Below, piece after piece: positions 16,427-24,516 of a stretch of DNA of 64,000 nucleotides; position 1 is the stretch's first letter, and every line of letters begins with the position of its first letter. The stretch is taken from NCBI GenBank assembly GCA_937927945.1, contig CALEYW010000086.1, forward strand, positions 18,889-82,888, written 5' to 3'. The DNA is from an uncultured candidate division WPS-2 bacterium (GTDB taxonomy: Bacteria > Vulcanimicrobiota > Vulcanimicrobiia > Vulcanimicrobiales > Vulcanimicrobiaceae). The notes under the pieces are model-generated. The model did no database searches. It saw only the letters and a program-made list of their open reading frames with translations, and was not told the origin of the DNA. A program made the translations under genes and the position numbers.

Positions 16427-17146
16427 ATGTTTTTAGTTTTGGCGCTCGTCGGAACCCCGTTCGTCTACGACGGCAAGCTTGCCGCGGGAGGGACGCTCGC
16501 GGTCCGCGACATCAACGGGAGCGTGCGCGTGCGTGCCGGAGACCGGCTGTTGATACGCGCGACGAAGACCGCCGAGCGGGGCGATCCGAACGCCGTCGCC
16601 ATCCATGTGGAGCAAACCGCAAAGAGGGGTTTGGTCGTGTGCGTGCGCTATCCGCCGAACGCCGGCGATGGGTGCCGCGCGCGGACCGGCCACGACAGCA
16701 ACGACAACGACACGAAGGTGGATTTCGACGTGACGTTGCCGCGCGGCGTCGCGCTCGACGCCGGGACCGTCAACGGCTCGATCGACGCGCAGACGAACGG
16801 CACGGTCGATGCGTCGACCGTCAACGGCCGCATCCACGTTGAAGGCCGCGAAGCGCACACCCTCACGACGGTGAACGGCTCGATCGAGCTGCGCCTGCTC
16901 GACCGTCCGAGCGGTTCGCTCAAAGCGAACACCGTCAACGGGTCCATCACGATCTCGCTGCCGCCGGGCAGCGGCGTCGACGTGCAGGCCCACACGATGA
17001 CCGGCGGAATCGACGCGGCCGGCCTCACCGTCGATCGTCCGCAATACGGTCCCGGTGCCACGGCCCGCGGCACGCTCGGTGACGGCACCGCACGTCTCTC
17101 GCTCTCCACCGTCAACGGTTCGATCGCCCTGCACGGTCCGTCATGA
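16427..17146 (+). CDS. DUF4097 beta-strand repeat (putative adhesin-like) protein
   Basis: The 239-residue protein has a short hydrophobic start and then a right-handed beta-solenoid type pattern. Turns recur as NGSVRV, VNGSIDA, VNGRIHV, VNGSIEL, VNGSITI, MTGGIDA and VNGSIAL, diagnostic of the DUF4097 family. Family members are usually exported or membrane-linked and often sit near envelope-stress genes; their biochemical role is unknown. The gene has its own near-consensus promoter placed so that the start codon is the first transcribed base. It converges on the E1-alpha gene, with 28 bases between the two stop codons. Confidence 0.8.
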   Translation: MFLVLALVGTPFVYDGKLAAGGTLAVRDINGSVRVRAGDRLLIRATKTAERGDPNAVAIHVEQTAKRGLVVCVRYPPNAGDGCRARTGHDSNDNDTKVDFDVTLPRGVALDAGTVNGSIDAQTNGTVDASTVNGRIHVEGREAHTLTTVNGSIELRLLDRPSGSLKANTVNGSITISLPPGSGVDVQAHTMTGGIDAAGLTVDRPQYGPGATARGTLGDGTARLSLSTVNGSIALHGPS

Positions 17147-17174
17147 CCCTCGACTGCTCGGGTGACGTGAGGGT

Positions 17175-18203
17175 TTAGATCCAGGCGTCGTCCGGGCCGG
17201 CGTAGGTGTTGCCGTGGAGGGAAGCCGCGTCCGGATACGGTTCGGCTTCGACGCTGTCGGTGGCGTGGTTCACGGCGTCGGCGATCTCGCGTTTGAGCGC
17301 CTTGAGTTCGTCGCGCGTCACGACGGCGTGTTCGAGCGCGTACTTCTCGAAGCGCGGCACGGGATCGTTCGAGCGCTGTTCCGCGACTTCGTCGCGGGTG
17401 CGATAGGTGCGGTCGTCGTCGTCGGTCGTGTGCGAGAGGAAGCGGTAGCAGTGCGACTCGACCAGCACGGGCCCCACGCCCGACACGGCGCGCTCGCGCG
17501 CTTCGCTCACCGCGGCGTACACCGCGGTCGGATCGAATCCGTCGGCCGTGAGGGCATGCATGCCGTAGCCGGCCGCGCGCGCGGCGATGCTCGGAACGCG
17601 CATCTGCTTGGAGATGTGCGTCGAGATCGCCCATTGGTTGTTTTCGCACAGGAAGACGACCGGCAGCGCGTGGACGGCCGCGAAGTTCATCGCTTCGTGC
17701 CATTCGCCTTGTGAGGTCGCACCTTCGCCGAACTGACAGAACACGACGCGATCCTTGGCGCCGCTGCGTTTGATCGACCATGCCGCGCCGACCGCGTGCG
17801 TGCACTGCGCCGCGATGATCGAGGAGATCGACGCGATGCCGAGATCGCGAGCGGTGACGTGGTTGATGATCGAGCGTCCGCCGGTCCGGTCTTTCGCTCG
17901 CGCGAGCTGCGAGCGGAACAGGTCGGCGAGCGGAAAGCCGCAGGCGAGGATCAGGCCGGTGTTGCGGTAGTACGGATAGAGCAGATCGCGTCCGCGCTGG
18001 AACGCGAGGCCGGTCCCGGCTTGAACCGCTTCGTGCCCTTCCGAACCCATTGCGATTCCGATCTTCCCTTGGCGGTTGAGCTGAAAGCCGCGCGTGTCGA
18101 CCGCGCGCTGGGTCAGCATGTCGCGCAGCAGCGTTCGCAGCTGCTCGCGCGAGAGCGCCGCAGGGGGCCGACTGCCGGTCTGGGTGGTCGCCGAGCTCGC
18201 CAT
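17175..18203 (-). CDS. Thiamine pyrophosphate-dependent 2-oxoacid dehydrogenase E1 component, alpha subunit
   Basis: The 342-residue protein matches E1-alpha of branched-chain 2-oxoacid or pyruvate dehydrogenase complexes, which decarboxylate the 2-oxoacid and pass the acyl group to lipoyl-E2. The TPP/Mg motif runs from GEGATSQGEWHEAMNF to FLCENNQWAIS; the first acidic residue is Glu rather than the usual Asp. The phosphorylation-loop region reads RFLSHTTDDDDRTYR. ATG at 18203 is chosen because GGAGG lies 8 bases upstream; earlier ATG and GTG codons overlap that site. No E1-beta, E2 or E3 gene lies next to it, so its partner must be encoded elsewhere. Confidence 0.85.
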   Translation of the reverse strand: MASSATTQTGSRPPAALSREQLRTLLRDMLTQRAVDTRGFQLNRQGKIGIAMGSEGHEAVQAGTGLAFQRGRDLLYPYYRNTGLILACGFPLADLFRSQLARAKDRTGGRSIINHVTARDLGIASISSIIAAQCTHAVGAAWSIKRSGAKDRVVFCQFGEGATSQGEWHEAMNFAAVHALPVVFLCENNQWAISTHISKQMRVPSIAARAAGYGMHALTADGFDPTAVYAAVSEARERAVSGVGPVLVESHCYRFLSHTTDDDDRTYRTRDEVAEQRSNDPVPRFEKYALEHAVVTRDELKALKREIADAVNHATDSVEAEPYPDAASLHGNTYAGPDDAWI

Positions 18204-18248
18204 CGCCATCACCTCCGACCGTTCTCCGCTCGGTCTGCCTGCTCCCTA

Positions 18249-18260
18249 CCAAACGTTTGG
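18249..18260. promoter_or_regulatory. Perfect 12-bp palindrome, probable operator
   Basis: CCAAACGTTTGG lies in the 96-base gap between the divergent E1-alpha and BNR-protein genes. Its central CG with flanking AAA/TTT is typical of LacI- or TetR-type operators. The binding protein is unknown; the TetR gene at 21389 is a possible candidate. Confidence 0.5.
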
Positions 18261-18299
18261 GCGGGGGAGCGTCTCCGCTTCTGGCCAAGCACGGTAGCG

Positions 18300-21200
18300 A
18301 TGCGTACCAGCCGTCTTCTTGCTGCCGCCGTGTTCGTCGCGGCGGGGCTCTCATTTTCGTTCTGCCCGGCCTTCGCCGGACCCACGCGCGCCGCCGAGCC
18401 GCGACCGACCGCGACGCCGGCGCCCGACACCGCCGGCCTGAAGTTTCGCGCGATCGGCCCGGCTGCCTCGGGCGGCCGCGTAACTGCCGTAGCCGGCAGC
18501 GATGCGGATCCGGCCCTCTACTACGTCGGCGGTGCAGGCGGGGGCGTCTTCAAGTCGACCGACGGCGGCGTCTCGTTCGCGCCCGCCTGGAACGGGCCGC
18601 CGTTCGGAGCGATCGGGGCGCTCGCGATCGCCCCGAGCGCGCCCAACGTCGTGTGGGCCGGGACGGGCGAAGCGAACCCGCGCAACGACGTTTCGTACGG
18701 CGACGGCATGTGGGTCTCGCGCGACGGCGCGAAGCATTGGACGCACGCCGGTCTCGCCGACACCTCGCAGATCGCGAAGATCCTGGTCGACCCGCACGAC
18801 CCGCGGCGCGCGATCGTGGCGGCACTCGGCGACCCGTGGAAGGACAGTCCGGCGCGCGGTGTCTATCGCACCGTCGACGGCGGCAAGACGTGGGCGCACA
18901 CGCTGTACGTCGGCCCGGCGAGCGGCGCTGCCGATCTCGCCTGGAACCCGCACGACCCGCGCACGATCTTCGCGTCGATCTGGCAATTCCGCCGTCAACC
19001 CTGGATCGCGACGAGCGGCGGCCCGGCTGACGGGCTGTACCGCTCGCGCGACGGCGGCGTCACCTGGACGAAAGTGCAGGGACGCGGGTTCCCGACCGGC
19101 ACGCTCGGGCGCATCGGCGTCGCCGTCGCGCCGAGCGACGGCCGGCGCGTGTACGCGGTCGTGCAGTCACGGCAGGGGACGGTCTGGCGCTCCGACGACG
19201 GCGGCACCAGCTGGCGCAAGACCTCCGACGACACGCGACCCGAACAGCGCCCGTTCTACTTCAGTCATCTCGCCGTCGATCCGCAAAATCGCAATCGCGT
19301 GATCTCCGTCTCGATGTATCTGACCGTCTCGAAAGACGGCGGGACGACGTGGAAGCATCTCGTCCCCTCGGTGCACGTCGACAATCATGCGATCTGGTGG
19401 TCGGCCGACGGCCGGCGTCTCATCGAAGGGAACGACGGCGGCGTCATCCTCAGCCGCAACCGCGGCGTGGGATGGGCGTTCGTCAACACGCTCCCGCTGG
19501 CGGAGATCTACCACGTCGGCTACGACAACGGCAAACCGTACACGCTGTGCGGCGGGCTGCAGGACAACAGCTCGTGGTGCGGGCCGGTCACGTCGCGCAA
19601 CGGGATCGGCTTGACCGATCGCGATTGGTTCGCGATCGCCGGCGGCGACGGGATGTACGCGATCCCCGATCCGCTCGACGCCTCGCTGATCTGGACGAAC
19701 ACCCAGGACGGCGTGCTCGGAATCTACGACACGAAAGCGCGCCATAGCATCGACGTCTCGCCGTATCCGCGCGACGCGTTCACCTCGCTGCAGGCGCTGG
19801 CGCAAGCGCCGTACCGCTTCAATTGGAACGCGCCGCTGGCGTTCTCACCGCAAGACGGACACGTGGCGTACTTCGGCGGCAACGTCGTGTTCAAGACCGT
19901 CGACCGCGGCCGGCACTGGACCGCGATCAGTCCCGATCTCACTCGCAACGAGAAGGATCACCAGCAGGAGTCGGGCGGCCCCGTTTCGCTCGACGTCTCC
20001 GGCGCCGAGACGTACGACACCACCTTGGCGATCGCGCCGTCGCCGAAGGACGCTGCAACGATCTGGGTCGGAACCGACGACGGGCTGGTGCACCTCACCC
20101 GCGACGAGGGCGCGCACTGGTCGAACGTGACGCCGAAGGGATGGCCGCGCTACGGCCGCGTCGAGACGATCGAGGCCAGCCCATATGCGGCCGGAACGGC
20201 GTTCGCGATCCTCGACCGTCACGATCTCGGCGACCGGCGCCCGTACGCGTACGTCACCGACGACTTCGGCGCGACGTGGCGTTCGATCGCCGCGAACCTG
20301 CCGCTCGACGCGCCGGTGCGCGTGCTGCGCCAAGACCCGCGCATTCAAACGTTGCTGTACGCCGGGACCGAGAACGGCTTGTGGATCTCGGCCGATCGCG
20401 GCCTGCGCTGGGAGCGCGTCCACGCCAACCTGCCGCGCGTTGCCGTCTACGACATCCACGTCCACCCCGTCACGAACGACCTGCTGCTCGCGACGCACGG
20501 CCGCGGCTTCTACGTTCTCGACGATGCCGCGCCGCTGCAGCAGCTCGCCGCGGCGCGCGCCGCCGGAACGCTGTTCTTTCCGGTGCGCGAAGCGACGGTG
20601 TGGTCGGGCTGGCCGTCGATCGAGACCGGCGACGGCAACGCGCTGCCGGCAAACTTCTACGTTGCGCCGAACGCGCCGAGCGGCGCGTTGCTGACGTTCT
20701 TCCAGAAGAAGAAGGCCAAGGTGCGGCCGTGGATCGAGATCCTCGACGCGCAGGGCAAAGCCGTGCGGACGCTGCGCGGCTCGTACCGGACCGATGAGGG
20801 GAAGAAATGGTTCGTCACCAACGACGCCGGAATCAACCGGGTCGTGTGGGACGGAAACGAGGACGGTCCGACGCGCTGGAACGGGACGAGCCTTCAGAAC
20901 GCAGGTCCGCTGACCGGCGCCGAAGCGTTGCCGGGCGCGTACGTCGCGCGGCTGCACGTCGACGCGTACATCGCCGAGCAGACGTTCCGGCTGACCGACG
21001 ACCCGCAGGTCACCTGGACCACCGACGAGCGCGCCGCGCGCCATGCGTTCGTGGCGACCCTATTCGGCTGGTACGACGGGATCGATCGCGCGCTCAACGC
21101 GATCGACGCACGGATGAAGAAGGCGACGCCCGCCGAGCGGGGGCGCCTCGTCGCGCTGCGCGACGAGCTGACCTCGAACGCGAAGTACGACGAGGACTCG

Positions 21201-21392
21201 ATCGGCAAGCCCGACCGCATGCGGGAGCGGATCGGCGGTTTGGCGGGTGCACTGGGCGGGGCGCTGCAGCCGCCCTTCGACCAGCATCGCGAGGCCCTGC
21301 GCGCCCTCGTCCCCGACGTTACGGCCGCCTACCGCGACATCGATGCGGTGCTCGGCGCGGGCTTCGTGACGATGGGCCCTCCATCGCCGTGA
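18300..21392 (+). CDS. Secreted BNR/Asp-box (sortilin-VPS10-like) repeat protein
   Basis: The 1030-residue exported protein begins with a signal peptide (about residues 1-32) and a short Pro-rich linker. Many beta-propeller blades follow, with Asp-box motifs such as STDGGVSF, SRDGAKHW, TVDGGKTW, SRDGGVTW, SDDGGTSW and SKDGGTTW. The opening FRAIGPAASGGRVTAVAG is typical of the large glycosyl-hydrolase-like or VPS10-like family of soil bacteria. The last ~250 residues form a separate domain with a helical end. The enzymatic role is unknown; sialidase activity should not be assumed from Asp boxes. The TetR gene overlaps its stop by 4 bases (GTGA). Confidence 0.85.
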   Translation: MRTSRLLAAAVFVAAGLSFSFCPAFAGPTRAAEPRPTATPAPDTAGLKFRAIGPAASGGRVTAVAGSDADPALYYVGGAGGGVFKSTDGGVSFAPAWNGPPFGAIGALAIAPSAPNVVWAGTGEANPRNDVSYGDGMWVSRDGAKHWTHAGLADTSQIAKILVDPHDPRRAIVAALGDPWKDSPARGVYRTVDGGKTWAHTLYVGPASGAADLAWNPHDPRTIFASIWQFRRQPWIATSGGPADGLYRSRDGGVTWTKVQGRGFPTGTLGRIGVAVAPSDGRRVYAVVQSRQGTVWRSDDGGTSWRKTSDDTRPEQRPFYFSHLAVDPQNRNRVISVSMYLTVSKDGGTTWKHLVPSVHVDNHAIWWSADGRRLIEGNDGGVILSRNRGVGWAFVNTLPLAEIYHVGYDNGKPYTLCGGLQDNSSWCGPVTSRNGIGLTDRDWFAIAGGDGMYAIPDPLDASLIWTNTQDGVLGIYDTKARHSIDVSPYPRDAFTSLQALAQAPYRFNWNAPLAFSPQDGHVAYFGGNVVFKTVDRGRHWTAISPDLTRNEKDHQQESGGPVSLDVSGAETYDTTLAIAPSPKDAATIWVGTDDGLVHLTRDEGAHWSNVTPKGWPRYGRVETIEASPYAAGTAFAILDRHDLGDRRPYAYVTDDFGATWRSIAANLPLDAPVRVLRQDPRIQTLLYAGTENGLWISADRGLRWERVHANLPRVAVYDIHVHPVTNDLLLATHGRGFYVLDDAAPLQQLAAARAAGTLFFPVREATVWSGWPSIETGDGNALPANFYVAPNAPSGALLTFFQKKKAKVRPWIEILDAQGKAVRTLRGSYRTDEGKKWFVTNDAGINRVVWDGNEDGPTRWNGTSLQNAGPLTGAEALPGAYVARLHVDAYIAEQTFRLTDDPQVTWTTDERAARHAFVATLFGWYDGIDRALNAIDARMKKATPAERGRLVALRDELTSNAKYDEDSIGKPDRMRERIGGLAGALGGALQPPFDQHREALRALVPDVTAAYRDIDAVLGAGFVTMGPPSP

Positions 21393-21973
21393 GCGGCGAG
21401 GCGCGCAGGCCGTACGACATCGACACGCTGACCGACGTCGCGCTGCGGGTCTTCGCCGAGCGCGGCTACGACGGCGCCTCGATGGACGACGTCGCGCGCG
21501 CGGCCGGCATCACCAAGGCGTCGATCTATCACCACGTTGCCGGCAAGGAGGCGCTGCTCGATCGCGGTCTGACTCGCGCGCTCGACGCCCTCTTCGCCGT
21601 CCTCGACGAGCCGCCGGCAATCGAAGGCCGCGCGCTCGCGCGGCTGCGGCACATAACGGGCCGGGTCGCCGAGATCACCTTGCGCATGCTCCCGGAACTG
21701 ACCGTGCTCGTGCACGTGCGCGGGAGTTCCAAGAGCGAGCGCGCGGCGCTCGAGCGGCGGCGGTCCTTCGACCGGGTCGTCACCGAGTTGATCGCGCAGG
21801 CGCAGCGTGACGGCGACGTGCGGCCCGAGCTCGAGCCGCGGCTCGTCGCGCGGCTGGTCTTCGGCATGTCGAACTCCGTCGTCGAATGGTACCGCAGCGG
21901 CGCGCTGACCAGCGAAGCGATCGCGGGCGCTATCGTCGCGCTCGCCTTCGAAGGGATCGTCACCAAAACCTGA
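21389..21973 (+). CDS. TetR/AcrR family transcriptional regulator
   Basis: The 194-residue protein has an N-terminal HTH (about residues 10-55). It includes ALRVFAERGYDGASMDDVAR and the recognition region AAGITKASIYHHVAGKEALL, matching TetR_N closely. The C-terminal helical ligand domain is divergent. GTG at 21389 overlaps the upstream stop (GTGA). Repressors of this family usually control neighbouring genes. The next two genes, an FAD disulfide reductase and a di-iron protein, are the natural candidates, and a partial palindrome lies in the promoter of the latter. Confidence 0.9.
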   Translation: MSGEARRPYDIDTLTDVALRVFAERGYDGASMDDVARAAGITKASIYHHVAGKEALLDRGLTRALDALFAVLDEPPAIEGRALARLRHITGRVAEITLRMLPELTVLVHVRGSSKSERAALERRRSFDRVVTELIAQAQRDGDVRPELEPRLVARLVFGMSNSVVEWYRSGALTSEAIAGAIVALAFEGIVTKT

Positions 21974-22011
21974 CGCGGTGATCGCTCGCGTGAGCGGGTA
22001 TCACCCTGCGG

Positions 22012-23385
22012 ATGCGCGACGAGCGGCACGAGTTGTGCGTGATCGGTGCCGGGACGGCGGGTTTTGCCGCAGCCGAGACGGCGCGGGCGGCCGGTCGCGA
22101 CGTCGTGTTGGTCGTGGGCGAGGAGGAGCTCGGCGGGACGTGCATCTTGCGCGGCTGCATGCCGGCGAAGACGCTGCTCGCGGCCACGGAGCTGGAGCAC
22201 GAGGTCGAGCGAGCGCACGACGTCGGCGTCGAGACGGGCCCGACGCACGTCGATCTCCCCGCGATCGTTCGGCGCAAGCGGGCCCTGGTCGACTACTTCG
22301 CGGCCGACCGCATGCACGAATTGGAAACGTATCCGCTCGTGCGCGGCGATGCGCGTTTCGTCGCGCCCGATATCGTCGTCGTCGGCGAGCGGCGCATCGC
22401 GGCGGAGCGGTTCGTCGTCGCGACCGGCGCGAAGACGATGCTCCCGCGCATCGACGGCTTGGCGGAAGTGCCGACGATCACGAGCAGCGACGTGCTCGAA
22501 ATGACCCGCGCGCCACGCAGCATCGCGGTGCTCGGCGGCGGTCCGATCGGCTGCGCGTTCGCGCAGTTCTTCGCGCGGCTCGGAACGCCGGTCACGCTCT
22601 TCCAGGACGCGCCGGAGCTGCTGCGCGCCGACGATCCGGACGTCGGCAGCGCCGTGCGCGCGTCGCTGTTGCGCGACGGCGTCGACGTGGTGACCGCTGC
22701 CGACGTGCGGCGCGTCTTCCGCGACGGGGACGTGACGGTGATCGTCGCCGACACGCCCGACGGCGCGCACGGCGCGCGCTGCGAGACGGTACTGATCGCC
22801 ACCGACCGCCGGCCGAACGTCGACGGCCTCGATCTCGCCGCCGGTGGGATCGACGGCGACCACGCGCGCGGAATCGTCGTCGATGAGGTGCTGCGCAGCC
22901 GCTCGAACCGGCGCGTGTTCGCGGCGGGCGACGTCCTGGGCCGCCGCAATCTCGTGCACACGGCAGAGTACGGCGGACGGCTCGCGGCGCGCAACGCCTT
23001 CGCCGACGAACCGGTCGCCGCGCAGTGGGATCGCTGGGAGTCGCACGCGCTCTACACGACGCCGCAAGTCGCGATCGCGGGGCTGACTGAGCGCGTCTGC
23101 CGGGCGCGCGGCATCGACGTGCGGGTAGCGAGGATTCCGGCGAGCGAGGTCGGCGAGGCGCTGGTCGCGAGCGAGGCCGAGGGCTTCGTGAAGATGCTGG
23201 CGCGCCGCGACGACGGCCGGGTGGTCGGAATCGCCCTGGTCGCGGGCGACGCGATCGATCTCGCCGGCGAAGCGATCGCCCTGATCGATCGCGGAGCGAC
23301 GGCCCGCGAGATCGCCGAGATGCCGCACCTGCACCCCACCATGAGCGAGCTGCTCGCCCGGGTGGCGGAGAAATTCCTGGACTGA
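22012..23385 (+). CDS. FAD-dependent pyridine nucleotide-disulfide oxidoreductase (dihydrolipoyl dehydrogenase/mercuric reductase-like)
   Basis: This 457-residue flavoenzyme is of the class I disulfide reductase family. The order is FAD-binding GAGTAGFAAAETAR, redox-active pair GGTCILRGCMPAK (CX4C), NAD(P)-binding VLGGGPIGCAFAQFFARLG, GDV near FAAGDVLGRRN, then the dimerisation domain with the catalytic HLHPTMSE. Family members include dihydrolipoamide dehydrogenase, mercuric reductase and glutathione/mycothione reductases. The unusual LRGCMPAK and the absence of 2-oxoacid dehydrogenase genes here leave the substrate open. It sits between the TetR gene and the di-iron protein gene, suggesting joint control and perhaps a role as reductant. 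Confidence 0.8.
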   Translation: MRDERHELCVIGAGTAGFAAAETARAAGRDVVLVVGEEELGGTCILRGCMPAKTLLAATELEHEVERAHDVGVETGPTHVDLPAIVRRKRALVDYFAADRMHELETYPLVRGDARFVAPDIVVVGERRIAAERFVVATGAKTMLPRIDGLAEVPTITSSDVLEMTRAPRSIAVLGGGPIGCAFAQFFARLGTPVTLFQDAPELLRADDPDVGSAVRASLLRDGVDVVTAADVRRVFRDGDVTVIVADTPDGAHGARCETVLIATDRRPNVDGLDLAAGGIDGDHARGIVVDEVLRSRSNRRVFAAGDVLGRRNLVHTAEYGGRLAARNAFADEPVAAQWDRWESHALYTTPQVAIAGLTERVCRARGIDVRVARIPASEVGEALVASEAEGFVKMLARRDDGRVVGIALVAGDAIDLAGEAIALIDRGATAREIAEMPHLHPTMSELLARVAEKFLD

Positions 23386-23398
23386 GGTCCGGGCCCCG

Positions 23399-23427
23399 TT
23401 GCCGTCGGGGGGGCGGCAGGGTATACT
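23399..23427 (+). promoter_or_regulatory. Promoter of the di-iron protein gene, with downstream partial palindrome
   Basis: TTGCCG (23399-23404), a 17-base spacer and TATACT (23422-23427) fit a sigma70 promoter. Just downstream at 23436-23449, ACCAACCATTCGGT is a partial inverted repeat (ACC...GGT arms) overlapping the expected transcription start. It could be a TetR-type operator. Confidence 0.5.
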
Positions 23428-23467
23428 CGGTTCTGACCAACCATTCGGTAGGGAGAGTCCGACGCTC

Positions 23468-24511
23468 ATGGCCATGACCACGCACGCGAACCCGCAGCTC
23501 GTCGTCCCGAGCGCCGGCTTCACGCCGTATCCCGAGGTCCCGCAGCCGAACATCTTCCCGATGGAGTGGCGAGTGGAGACCCCCAAGCTCGCCGAGCTGT
23601 ACGAGCGCTCGAAGCGGCACGTGTGGAACCCCTCGGACTTTGCCTGGGACACCCTGCGCGCCGAGGACTTCACCGAAGAGCAGCGGCTGGGGATCATGTA
23701 CTGGTACGCGGTGCTGGCGAATTTCGACGGTTCCGGACCGGCGGTCTTCGCCAAAGCGACGATCCACGCGTTCGAGACGCATCAGGAAGACCCGATCCGC
23801 AAGTGCTTCTTCTCGATCACACACGACGAGATGAACCACGAAGAAGTCTGTCAGCGCGCGATCCAAGCGCTGGTCCCCGGCGGTCCGATGGATTTCACCG
23901 CGACGAGCGATCTCGCGCGGGCCGCGCAGAACAACATCGGCTGGCTCTACCACAACGGCGGCCGTTATTGGAGCGGTTACAGTGCGTCGCTTGCGAAGTA
24001 TCCGCTCAGCGTGCTCTTCACGTCGTTCATGATGGGCGAGGTCGCATCGTCGACGCTGTTCTTCGGCATGTCGAAGAAGGCCACGCATCCGCTCTTCAAG
24101 GAGATCTTCAAGAAGGTCGGTCAGGACGAAGCACGCCACCTCGCGATCTGTCTGACGGTGCTCGAGCGCGATTGGCCGGGACTGACCGACGAGTACAAGC
24201 ACATGATCACGAAGCAGCTGCGCGCGGGCTTCGTGTTCCTGAGCATGATCCTGTGGGAGCCGCCGAATCAGTTCTGGGACATCCCAGACTACTTCTTGCC
24301 GAACCATCGCGTGCTCGTGCAGCACGCGCGCGACGCCGGGCTCGGCGTCCTGACCTTCGACGAGCAGGCGGAGAACTGGCGCACGTCGCTGGCGCGCGTG
24401 CGCGCGATCGTCGGTGAGTGGGGCATCGAATTCCCCGCGATCCCGGAACTCGACCTCGACGGCGTCGACGTCGGCCACATCGGCCCAGAAGACATCATCC
24501 CCGTTTTTTAG
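23468..24511 (+). CDS. Ferritin-like di-iron protein (ribonucleotide reductase R2-like)
   Basis: The 347-residue helical protein has the ligand pattern of a di-iron four-helix bundle. ExxH occurs in ITHDEMNHEEV (near residue 122) and again in VGQDEARHLA (near residue 220). Candidate acidic ligands occur about 30 residues earlier in each case (NFDGSG and MMGEVASS). R2-like ligand-binding oxidases, RNR beta subunits and AurF-type N-oxygenases share this layout, and I cannot choose between them; no RNR large subunit is nearby. ATG at 23468 follows AGGGAG at 12 bases. It has its own promoter and may be regulated by the upstream TetR protein. It ends 5 bases before the stop of a convergent pseudogene. 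Confidence 0.7.
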   Translation: MAMTTHANPQLVVPSAGFTPYPEVPQPNIFPMEWRVETPKLAELYERSKRHVWNPSDFAWDTLRAEDFTEEQRLGIMYWYAVLANFDGSGPAVFAKATIHAFETHQEDPIRKCFFSITHDEMNHEEVCQRAIQALVPGGPMDFTATSDLARAAQNNIGWLYHNGGRYWSGYSASLAKYPLSVLFTSFMMGEVASSTLFFGMSKKATHPLFKEIFKKVGQDEARHLAICLTVLERDWPGLTDEYKHMITKQLRAGFVFLSMILWEPPNQFWDIPDYFLPNHRVLVQHARDAGLGVLTFDEQAENWRTSLARVRAIVGEWGIEFPAIPELDLDGVDVGHIGPEDIIPVF

Positions 24512-24516
24512 GGCGC

